A DNA stretch of 64,000 nt. Source: Liolophura sinensis (Eukaryota; Mollusca; Polyplacophora; Chitonida; Chitonidae). Shown here piece by piece: positions 11,779 through 22,011 of this stretch (positions are counted from its first letter, which is position 1; the number at the start of each line of letters is the position of its first letter). The stretch is from positions 42,031,116 to 42,095,115 of the forward strand of contig NC_088301.1 in the NCBI RefSeq assembly GCF_032854445.1. The letters are read 5' to 3'. Below the pieces are notes generated by a model. That model did not search any database. It was not told the DNA's origin and was given only the letters and a program-made list of their open reading frames with translations. A program made the translations under genes and the position numbers.

Positions 11779-14700
11779 CTATTTAATGAACTCCAGGGTG
11801 GTAATAGTCACATTGTTCATGGTGGTTGTCTGTGCATTATGGGACATGATTGGTGGCTGAGCATCTAGCACCACTGAGTCTGCCACAGACTGGACGAAGG
11901 CTACAGCATCCTGGGACAGGTGCCCATCTCCTCGCAGGATGCTCACAGACACATGAGGTGACTGCAGTTGTTCCAAGCTCTGGGTCAATCCTGGTGTCTG
12001 CAGCCCGGAGTAGTCTCCCCCTTGTCCTTCCACCCTCACTAAACTTTCTGATAAACTCTCCATAGACTGGTGTTGCTGCACAAAGGCAGCTTCGTGTAAT
12101 GTCTGGTGTGGATGCACTTTACCTGAGAAACCTGGAAGAAGAGACTGCTGTGCAGAGCTCTCTTGCTGAGGTAGAATGTCACAAGTTTGTGTTTGTTCTT
12201 GTTGCGCCTTGTCCCGCTGCTCAAGAAAGCGGCGTTGCTCCTGCTGCAGTTGCTGTATGTTGTTGGCCAACTCTGTCTCATCCAGATCTTCAGCAGGTTT
12301 GGCACCATACTTGGCTGGAGCACTACTCTGTACCATTTGTTCCAAGAGCTGAACGGCACCATCAGTCAGTGTTGGTGGAGGTAGAGGCTCTTTAGGGCGT
12401 CTATTTTTGTGGGGTTTGTACGGCGTGGTCATCGCTGGACTCTCTCCACTATGGTGTCGAGTCACATGCTCCTTTAACTTGTCCCTACGTGTACTAGAAT
12501 AAACACACTGGGAGCACTTAAACGGTTTGTCTTCAAGGTGAATTTTTTCATGCCTAACCAAGTGACTCTTCTCTACAAAGGCACGTCCACATGTTGTACA
12601 GGTGTGTCCACGTATCCCTAGGTGAGACCGCAAGTGAGCCTTGATCAGACTTCTTTTAGGGGTGGAGTATGAGCAATTAGGGTACCGACATCTAAACACC
12701 TCACCTGGAAGAAAAACATTCAAAATAATTGTAATTAAGATGTGCAGCATAGACAGAGAAAAACCACAGCAGTGACAACAGTGTGGTAGTTTTCATACGC
12801 CCACACATCACCGGTGAAATAGTTTATCTCAGTTAGGGTTTTATTCTAACTGTTCATGTAAATAAACAAATAGTAGCACAATAGCACAATAGCACAATGG
12901 CATAACCAGAATTAGGTTAAAAAATGCAGTGATGCTGATTGCAATTTATTAGATGTCACTGTTGTAGAATTACTCAAAAAACGTCAGGAAAACCACTGCT
13001 TTGAAAAGTTTATTTATTTGATTGGTGCATATTACCCACTTACACATGTATGTGAACAGTGATGATGGTGGTCAGCTTTTACCTTGGAGGAAACCTGTGT
13101 GCCTGTGGTAAATCACAGACCTCTGGCAAGTTACTGACTAACTTTCACACCTGACATACAGATATGCACATCATATTAGTACGAGATAAGTGATCTTCAA
13201 CAAACATCAAAATGCGCAAATAGCCACACAAGCATTTCTAATTCTACGGATGTGCACCTCGCATGCTAATAGCAAAATTCTTTACTACAAATTTCTTGCA
13301 AAACTGGAGCCATTTATCCACTTTGAACACCAAAGAGGTATATATTCGGGATATCAACACAGTTGCGGACGCCTTAGACAACACCTGTTCTCCTCCATGA
13401 CACAATCATAAATGAAAAATTACCACTACTGCAAAACTACTGTGTTTTCCAATGATGATGGAATGGGAAACTCATTAACCGACTTAAAAATAAACTTTTG
13501 TTGCTCGTGCACTCACCTGTGTGAATACGCTTATGAGCAATCAGATGAGACTGGTACTTGGTGGCAAATCCACAGGTGTCACAAAGAAATGGTCGGGAAT
13601 TGGTGTGACTGATTAGGTGCATGTCTAGTGTGCCTTTTGTTGAGAATGCCCTCTTGCAAATGTCACATTCAAATGGACGCTCACCTGGAGAGAACAGCAT
13701 AATGCGAAAGTTCATATGAGTGGTAGCATGCAGGATAGGGCAAAAAAAAAAATACTGGTAATGTGATATCCAAAAACACCACTGAAAAATTACTGTGATA
13801 AAAATCTGCCCACACTATCTGGCTTACATATATATAAGTTTAATCAATTTTCTACCAGCAGCTAAAAATCTTAAGCATTGGCATAAAAAGTATAATTTTA
13901 AGGTCATCATGTGCTTCTGAACGTACATTTTTACAGGTCAAACATTAGGTGAAATACAGCCAAACTTCATTTCACTTCTTTTCTTACCTGTGTGGCTTCG
14001 TTCATGTACTTGAAGGTAAATGGTACTTCTGAACTTTGCCTGACAAACTTCACACTCATAGGGCTTTTCGTCAGTGTGAATCATTCTGTGAGTTAACAAG
14101 GGTTGGATCCTTTCTGTTTTGTAGGCACATGGAGGATAATCACAACTGAATGGTGGCCCATCAAAGTGAACCTTCATGTGGGTCAAGTAAATCCGCTGGT
14201 AGCTACTCCTAAAGTCACAAACATTGCAACAGTGTGTCTGTTCTTTTTCATGAATATTCACCATGTGTTCTTCCATTTCTTCAATGATTTTTGTGGAGAA
14301 ATCACAACCTTCAATGTCACATTTACGCCACGTATTTCTCTCTCTAGTGGACAATGGTTTATCTTCTGTGACACTTTCTGGCACATCTTCCTTCAAAAAG
14401 TTTCCGGATGTGCACTTTTCTCTGCTTTCACCGTTTTCCCCAATTTTGACTTTTCTGGGGCGTCCACTTCGCCTCACCACCTTGTCCACTTTTGGCAAGA
14501 GTTTTTCTGGTACATCAGCCTCTTTAGTGGCCTTCCGTGGCCTCCCCCTTTTCCGCCTCAACTTGACAGAGGAGTCTGTTACATCACTGTCCAGCGACTT
14601 TCGTTTCTGTTTTGGTGAGGACAATGGTTGATTTTTCTGAGAGATATCATAGTGTGTATCATCAGCAACTTTGAGAGGGACACCTTTGCGACGAGTAGAC

Positions 14701-15785
14701 CGCCTGCACTGTTTACCATCAGCACCAGGTTTGACAACTGAAGACTGGGACAGAGGAGGCTGCCAGGTGTCATCAATAATAGGGCTATCTTGCTCAGGTG
14801 AGTGCTCAGACAGGTTGTCCAACGGAGACTCTTGAGGGCAATATTCTTTTCCAGGGCCATCTCCATCACTAGTTTGATTCATAACATCCTTAACATGACT
14901 TTGTTTCAACAGAAGAATTGCAGAAATGGGCTCATCATCAATTAACTCAGCCACTTTATCCACCTGTGTTCGACTGCACACATCTTTGTTTTTCTCTCGT
15001 AAATGCTGAAAGCCTTCAGTGTATGGACCAAGTGGAAGTCCAGCTTTGCTAATGGAGTTTAGCAGCAGAAATAAGCAACTCATATTGGACGTGAAGAAGT
15101 TTTCACTTTTACTGATCTCCAAGAGAAAGTCACTAGACAGATCCGTCCAGCTCATTTTAGAAAACAGTAAAGCCAAATACTTTTCTCTGTTTTCAAAATC
15201 TGCACTGATCCAGCCTACAATCAAGAACACTTTGTATTCTGGTTTGAGTGCAAGCATAGAATCCATTGATATAAAAGAATAAATCCAGGACGGTGCAAGT
15301 GAGTTGAACTCTGGCTGCTTTGCTGCCTCAGACAGATTCTGCTGAATGAAAGAAGCGATGTTGTCCTGAACAGACTGCAGACGAAACCTTCGAGCCAAGC
15401 CAAACACTGTTACAAAATTTTTTATGTGAATGTTGCTCTTCAGGAATTCCTCACACTGGCGCATCAATGGCTCAACCTGGAACTGATCAGCCAAACTGAG
15501 TAAACGTGCCGCATTGTTGTCACTGACCGTGGCACGACCAGAGTACATGAAATCCACAAGTTGGATAAAAGCATCCTCGTGATTTTCACACGATACTGTA
15601 AGATGCTCTTTGCCAACTTCTCCATCTGTCAGCATATTTTCAAAGTAAGGGCTCCAGGCAGCTAAAACAATCTTGTGTGCTTCGACTGTCTTATCCCCCA
15701 TGTAAAGAACAACATCACAGTATTTTCCAGCATCCTTCAAGGTTTTCAGCTTGGAAAGCAGCGCAGAATACTGTATGTTAACCAT
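11779..15785 (-). CDS. BTB/BACK, AT-hook, nine C2H2 zinc-finger transcription factor (ZBTB-like)
   Basis: This is a likely nuclear DNA-binding regulator. Three coding exons, 15785-13988, 13684-13517 and 12704-11779, join in frame to about 963 residues. Exon 1 carries a BTB dimerisation domain (about residues 10-118; DVVLYMGDKTVEAHKIVLAA) and a BACK-like helical region. A basic linker follows with two AT-hook cores (KRGRPRK near 412, SGRPRKVK near 440), then fingers 1-4. Exon 2 is exactly fingers 5-6, and exon 3 holds fingers 7-9 and a Gln-rich, probably disordered tail. Several linkers are the classic HTGE[RK]P type. The start is the first ATG of the BTB frame, and an upstream acceptor-like sequence hints at a 5' UTR intron. 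BTB, AT-hook and C2H2 together recall ZBTB24 and PATZ1, but this protein is longer and the fingers do not let me assign an orthologue. It is divergent from SMKR1. Confidence 0.92.
12722..12826. repeat. Interspersed repeat R3, copy 1 (BTB-gene intron 2)
   Basis: About 100 bases from 'gtaattaagatgtgcagcat' to 'caccggtgaaatag' match the segment at 27862-27968 with roughly 75-80% identity by eye. It sits just inside the intron at the acceptor side of exon 3. The family is unknown and no coding capacity is visible. Confidence 0.7.
13008..13160 (-). repeat. SINE-related fragment in BTB-gene intron 2
   Basis: Starting on the plus strand with tttatttatttgattggtg (a reversed SINE tail), it continues into 'ggtcagcttttaccttggag' and 'ctctggcaagttactgac'. 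The tail matches the common SINE but the body differs, so this is a related family sharing the 3' end. Confidence 0.6.
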
Positions 15786-16369
15786 AGTTGATTACTGATG
15801 CACTCCTGCCAGTCTGTGAATTAAGCTTTACTTCTGACTAGCTAACTGGCACGGGCAGTCAACTTCCACTGTTGAATAGAAAAATATATACATTTGTATA
15901 TATGTCACAACACGAGATTATTCAGGACAATCTATTTAAAATGTCTTATTATGATTTGACAAAAAAAACCTTCATTTCTCTTAAATACGGAAGTCATGTC
16001 TTATTTACTTGATTTGTTTTTAAGTGAAGTTAAAATAAAGCTTGGTGTTACATAGTAATTTTTTTTAAGGATGGAAAACACTTAGTGATACTGACAGATT
16101 TCTTCATCTCTGTATAATCTTACGCTTATTGACATTTTGCTCGCAAAATTCTGTCCCCTGCATACTTAACACCTCACATACATTCCTCTCCATAATGACA
16201 TGTCGGACCAAAATGCACAACAATGTAAACTAATTAAAAGCAATCAGCCAGTTGGCTCTTCTTTTAGCTTAATTTGTGAGAATGTATGTATGTTTGGGGT
16301 TTTACACTGTACTTAAAAATTTTCAGTTACATGACTATGAAGAGTCATTAAGTGTGTGTACATACACCT

Positions 16370-16570
16370 TATGGCAAGGCGAGTCCACGCCGCCAAAGTG
16401 CTGCCGTCACTGAAGTATCATGCCAAAGACATCAGACATAACAACCCATCCAGTCACATTATACTGACACTAGGCCAACCAGTCTAGGTATGACCCGACC
16501 TGAGTTTGACCACCGGTCTCCCAAATTCGAGATGGATGCTCTATCCAATTATTATAGGCCACCGGAGCGG
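16370..16570. repeat. Interspersed repeat R2, copy 1 (probable tRNA-derived SINE)
   Basis: From 'gccgccaaagtgctgccgtc' through 'catccagtcacattatactg' to a box-B-like 'cctgagtttgaccacc', it aligns with 53051-53275 over some 150 bases at about 80% identity. The two copies share no tail with the commonest SINE, so this is a second family. Confidence 0.8.
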
Positions 16571-17266
16571 TTTAGTTTGTAGGAGCTCCAACCGGCATAA
16601 AGCTGTGAGATTCCTGACACACCAATACAGCTTATTCACTTGAAGCAAGTTTTGGATTTTTAAAAGTGTTCTTCTTAAATGTAACTAGGCCTATTTAATT
16701 GCAATTTTGAGACAGGTTTAATTAACTTTTAAGCTCAATATACAGATAATTTAATTTCTCTCCAGCTCCGTTTACATTAGCCAGTGATGTTCCCCTTATA
16801 ATGCAAGAATAGTAAATAAGGACCACAGTGTTCATTTAACTGTAAAACATATCAGTCGTCACTCTTAATTCATCACAATATCAGTCATCATCTCACTCCC
16901 AGACTCCTGTGCAAGTCTTTGCAAACATCATGATAAAGCAGAAGACAGTAGCAAAGAATACATCAGGATAAAACCCCATTTGCTTAACACAAAGACGTTG
17001 CTTCAGTTACCCAACAGGCCTTTATCACAACTCAAACATGCTGAGAAAACCTCGTTCACATGTCCATAAGAATAACCCGCCGAGCAAACCAACCAGCCTT
17101 CACCGGAAGTCATTAACGATATCACATCCTGCACCAAATAGCATTGGTCGCTCCCATCACGAGTCTGTTTTTTCAAACCCCCAAAATAGTGTACAATTTT
17201 TTACACAATTTTTTTCGGGACATTCGTTTTGAATCAAAGTAATTTTGTTTCACTGTAATAATTTAT

Positions 17267-17276
17267 GTCACGTGAC
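17267..17276. promoter_or_regulatory. CACGTG E-box palindrome (GTCACGTGAC)
   Basis: This ten-base perfect palindrome lies 111 bases upstream of the SMKR1 ATG. The sequence fits bHLH-leucine zipper factors such as the USF or MiT classes. Function is inferred from motif and position only. Confidence 0.5.
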
Positions 17277-17280
17277 AACT

Positions 17281-17295
17281 GTTGTCAGTGACAAC
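17281..17295. promoter_or_regulatory. RFX X-box-like inverted repeat upstream of SMKR1
   Basis: GTTGTC-AGT-GACAAC is a perfect six-base inverted repeat with a three-base spacer. It satisfies the X-box form RYYNYY(N1-3)RRNRAC bound by RFX factors. It lies 92 bases before the start codon, the usual place of X-boxes in ciliary genes. A further GACAAC half-site begins at 17274, making three alternating half-sites. Confidence 0.55.
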
Positions 17296-17386
17296 GTGGT
17301 TAAAGGTATTCATGTACGCGCAAGGGAGATGTCAGAAGAATAGTGATCTTATTTATGAAAAGTCCCGTGACAAGGGTGCGTCGGGG

Positions 17387-19092
17387 ATGGTAAGCTGAAA
17401 CCAAGTGCTTTATTTTTATGACTTCTTCTAAATTATTAGATAGTATGTTTATATTAAGTGACAGTGCCAAATTTCAGTTTACTCTGAATGAAGTCGTTGT
17501 GGTAGATTTACCTTGTCATTGGCTGTCACAACGTACATTAGACTAATTAAGATCAGTTTTCCGTCATTCATCTATATTGAAACAAATGGTATTAGTATAG
17601 ACAGCCTAAGTTAGAACAGTACGGAATGCTGTGGAACCACGGGCAGTGTAACGCGCATGCATGGCTACATGTATTGGACAGATCAAACATCTGAAATGCA
17701 CATTTATTATTTATATAAAGGTGAAATGTCAGGATTTCGTTCACTGGTATTTCACTAACTTAGGTATCACTTTTGTTATTGCATTTTGATATTTCACACT
17801 TGTTATTAAACTGTAGTAATGGAGTTCTGCATGGGATGTATATTTAGCTCCGATTACCCACTAGCTGTCTCTGAGTTAGAAACACAGATGTTTTACTTTG
17901 CTCCTAGGAGCCTGTTTTACTTTGCTTCCTGGAGCCTGTATAAGTCGACATTTCAGGAATCAAGCGAGTTCAAACAAATATGGATGAGACAGGGTGGGGG
18001 CTCTCGCAAACTAACACACCTATAAAAGACATAACACTCCTGTCATAGGAACTTGCACTGAATTGGTACTCTGTCAGTGTACATAAGATAATCATTACAT
18101 GTGAAGTTTCATATCAATATATTTTCAGGTTGAGGGGAATTGGGTGGAGAAGTAGCTTTCATGTGTGTATTCAGCACAATATAAGGCAGTTATCTTTCCC
18201 GAACAACCAATGATGTCACCTGGTGGTCGCACCAAACTGGTAAGTCTGTTACGTCAGGATCTGCATCCCAGTAGTATTTGTCAATTCTGAATACCGGGAG
18301 ACTTGCCATATGAGAGATCCAAGGCCAAGCTAGGATCAAGATTATTGTGAAGGACCAGAAGAGAAGGTTGCATCTTCACTTCACTAGGTTACACTGACCA
18401 GAGGATTATTTGTTGATCTCCAGCATAAAGCACCAATCAGATAAATAAAAAAATACTTGTTTGCCTGGTGATTCATACTCAGCCATGTTCATTTTTCATA
18501 GACATTTTTAAAAGAGTATTTGCCCAAAAATTCCTCCAGGGAACTTATGTTAAAATTTTTTAAAAGTCTTTCAAACCTACACATGGCATATTTCACTTTG
18601 AGGTAGCTCAGCTGCATCATTGATTAATGAGAGTGATCTCCCTTGCTCTGAGCCTCAGTACCAGTAGGGTCTCTATCTGGCAGGACAACTAGCTTACTGG
18701 CTTCAGATTTGTTGTAAATTAATGCTGTTCCTCAAATTTCTACTACTATTTATGCACTTTTTTTATATTTTAGTTCATGATATTCGAGTTCATGTCTGTG
18801 AATTGTGCTTAGAACATTTTACTTTGAACTTTATCAGGGAGGCAAGAAATCAGCTGGAGGAAGTGCAAAGAAAAAGAAAGGAAAAAAAGGATCAGGGAAA
18901 AAAGGAAAAAAATCTGGCAAAACAAAATCTGCCAAGACTCAGCCTGTTGAAGTAGACATAATGAGTGCACCAGCAATGGAAAATCTCTACTACATTGCAC
19001 ATGCCTCACCAGATGCCTTGGTGCTTCGTGGCTTTAAATGGGAAGGCGCACCATCTGGGAAGAAGAAGAAGAAGGGCAAGAAAAAAAAGTAA
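17387..19092 (+). CDS. SMKR1: Small lysine-rich protein 1 (SMKR1)
   Basis: A small protein of unknown molecular function. Exon 1 contributes only the ATG (17387-17389), immediately followed by the donor gtaagc. Exon 2 is 18838-19092, after acceptor ttatcag, giving 85 residues. The N-terminus ([19 protein letters not shown]) is a Lys/Gly tract. The core [19 protein letters not shown] and [12 protein letters not shown] aligns closely with the part of human SMKR1 that I recall as LYYIAH followed by LRGF-W-GAP. A short Lys-rich tail follows before TAA. Length is near the vertebrate protein. An ATG-only coding exon would be missed by ORF searches; starting in exon 2 would give a longer frame lacking the MGG start. 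The promoter carries an RFX-like X-box, and STRIP lies two genes away, as in vertebrates. Confidence 0.85.
18419..18456 (+). repeat. SINE 3'-tail remnant in SMKR1 intron
   Basis: 'agcataaagcaccaatcag' followed by (AAAT)n matches the 3' end of the common SINE; the body is not recognisable. Confidence 0.6.
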
Positions 19093-21900
19093 AGAAGATG
19101 CGCACTCCTACTTTGACGCAACCTTGTTTCTCTGACAAATCTCCTCTCCTTGTAAAGCTTTTATAGCAGACACCTACCACAGTACATGGAACAATTTCAA
19201 AGGACAGACAGCTTACGGAAGAGTCCTTCATTTATATACTGACATAACACAATTGACTGAATTTAGTGAATATGATGAGATCTCAGCGAAACCTTTATTT
19301 TTTTTAATAGGACTTGAATTGAAGCTACCATGACTACACATCTGTGTTCATCTGCCTAGATGTCTTTTTATATCTGTGATTACTGCTGTGTATCATTGCT
19401 GCTGCTATCTAAATTAAATATTATCCTGTAAATGTAGTACACAACATAGAAGCTACCTCTTTCGTGATCTCCTTAATATTTTTGTTAGAATCATAGGTAT
19501 ATCTTTTGTAGACTGGTCAATAGTTTGTGAAAGGAAGACAAAATCTGATGTGACATTACAGTCTCATCAGAAGATTGCTGTCTGACCTGATTTGAAGTGT
19601 GAATATGAAGTAGCAGTAATTATTAGTGATGCCATATAGCCTAATGTTAACAGTTAGTATTTTTATACTATTTTATTTTTTATCTCCTGATATTTTGCTC
19701 TCGTGGCTGTATACTATTAGGCAGATATACATACAGTATTATCTAGCAGCTGTGTTTTGTGTTTTGTGTTGAAATAGTTTTCATATTTGTGTAAAATATA
19801 CAACTAAGCCTATGTGATATACAGCTGATGGACACAAGAAGTGCCTTTTGCATCTAAGTGACAATGCATGTTGATAAATCATCATAATCAATACTGTAAG
19901 ATTTTTTTTGATTTTCAAAATATATTTGTAGATATACTTTTAGAAATGACTGTGAATTACTTACTTTATGTGATCTTTTATGCATAGCAGGTGCTCTTTG
20001 GTTGTACTTGTGAGAAATTTCTGTATTATGTGATAGACAGGGATGTTAAGTCATAATGTAATTGTAACATTTTAATATTAAAGATATATATATATATATA
20101 TATATATTTATTAGTGTATTCATGTATTATGTAAGTCATTTTTTCAACCTTTTCACATTTAAATAGCAACTTTGTAAGTTAAGTTTAATAATTTAATTTT
20201 CGAACTTGAAGGAAGATTGGTTTACTTGGTCATCTTTAGGATTTCTCAAAAATTACACTTCCATCAGTCTGAATAATGCCTTTGTGCACAGGATGCAAAT
20301 TTTTTAAAAGGTCAAAGAATTTTTAATGACCTGCTGTAAGTTTTAAACTTTCGTTCTTCTCTTAAAGTCAGTTATTTTACCTGTACTTCAGATAGACTAT
20401 TGACTAATTCCATCCATTCTAACTCTAAACATACTTGAATAAAATTGCATACCTGCTGATGGTCTTATTGAAAGAATAGTTTTAATGTTTAGGTCATTTT
20501 AGGTTGTTCTGAAACTAAACACAAAACAATAATTTGTGAAGGAATTATATATCACACCAGTGGCCTAAATATGATTTCATCATAGTATGATCCGACTGCG
20601 TGTATGTTCATGCTGGTAGAACTACCATGCGGTTTATATGGCAAATGGCATGGCTTTAAACAGCATATCCATTATAAAGATATGGAATAGTGGGATTGAG
20701 AGGACTATACTGGCTTCTGCCAGAATTTCATATCCAGTTCATGGTAATTCAGTTCCAGCTTTAGACATTCGGCAGATACCAGACAAAGGTGGTGGTTTCC
20801 CCTGTGATATTTGAACGTCAGGTAAACATAGAGGTGAGGTGTTTTTGTCATGCCCCTTCTACTCAGTATCCTGACTTAGCATGAGGATTTCTTGTAGCAG
20901 ACAATGTTACAAAAAGTCTATTGCAAATGAATGTGAATTGAAGACCTGGTCGTTATAGACCAGGATCACTAACCTTTTGACGTGAGCTCTCACCTGAAGT
21001 CAAATTTAGGCGATTGACATGATAGGCCTACTCATCATAAAGTGTTATGCCAGTATATTAATGTTAATCCTTTGATTTACTCGCCTGCTGCTCGCCCAAA
21101 ATCTCTACAAGAAGGAGATTGGAAAAGTGCTCGCAAGTTATTTTCTCATGCCCAGGCCTGAACTAGCGTGGGATATATGTGCTGTCCTCGCGGTACTGAA
21201 TGCCATGGCAGACAATATCATGAGCCTTGGACGTTCGCGTTTTCTAAGACTGGTTATAAGGTCATAAAGTTTGTCTGGTACTCGGTACCGTTTTCACGCG
21301 GGATAAGAATATTAGCCATACCGGTGGTACTGGTAACTGCAACATTCGCCAGAAGGGCCTACAACGTATCTACATGATGTATACCTGTATGACGGAAGTG
21401 GATTTACTGGTGGTTGTATAGAGAGCTTTAGTCCATTAAATTTCCCTCTGTTATATCCAGGTTGAGGTTGAATGCTTGAGCTACAGGGTGGTGTGTTGCC
21501 CTAGCTCTTCCATACATAAAAACCAATTGAACTCTTTCTTGTACTGTTAATTAACTCTGAAAGAGAGGAAAAAATCAGTATTAAATCTGAAACAGAAAAA
21601 AAAAATGAAAATCGGAATGGTGCACGACGTCTGGGACACCCTGTATAATACAAATACAAACCCCTCCTGTCTTATTGGTTCCGTATTTAAAGTATTTATT
21701 TATTTCATTATTGTTTAAGACATCCAATAAACCTTTCAGGTAGACAGCCAGTCTCATTCTCTGATCGAATAAAACACTGATTTGTGGCAAATTATGGCGA
21801 ACTTCCTCGTGTGTAACATATAAGTCATGTTGGTGGACGGCCTGTGATCCCCGATGATCTTTGACCTGTTTAAAGAAGAAGTAATGTACGCCTGGCGTAA
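19093..21900. other. SMKR1 3' UTR and intergenic DNA
   Basis: AT-rich, with no further exon that I can support. An ATTAAA and a (TA)n run lie near 20071-20107, and AATAAA at 20438-20443 is a possible poly(A) signal. A minus-strand open frame at about 21715-21865 looks somewhat coding-like and is raised as a finding. Confidence 0.5.
20084..20107. repeat. (TA)n microsatellite
   Basis: About 24 bases of TA repeats downstream of SMKR1. Confidence 0.95.
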
Positions 21901-21911
21901 CATCCATGGCA

Positions 21912-21918
21912 ACACACA

Positions 21919-22010
<92 letters not shown>
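21912..22010. repeat. Compound (CA)n(TA)n microsatellite
   Basis: About 38 bases of CA repeats with one interruption run directly into about 60 bases of TA repeats. It probably varies in length, and open frames across it are artefacts. Confidence 0.98.

Positions 22011-22011
<1 letters not shown>

Larger units (their letters stand above)
15786..17386. other. Intergenic region between divergent BTB and SMKR1 genes
   Basis: About 1.6 kb separate the two start codons, which point away from each other, so promoters for both should lie here. It contains one SINE (16370-16570), AT-rich DNA, and the CACGTG/X-box cluster at 17267-17295 next to SMKR1. The frame at 17038-17232 is open but shows no family resemblance. 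Confidence 0.6.

Noticed and set aside
14103..14631. Long plus-strand frames inside the BTB gene
   Set aside because: They are shadows opposite the conserved AT-hook and zinc-finger coding strand.
18809..19009. Minus-strand frame over SMKR1
   Set aside because: It is the complement of the Lys-rich repeats, giving a Leu/Phe/Ser-rich shadow.
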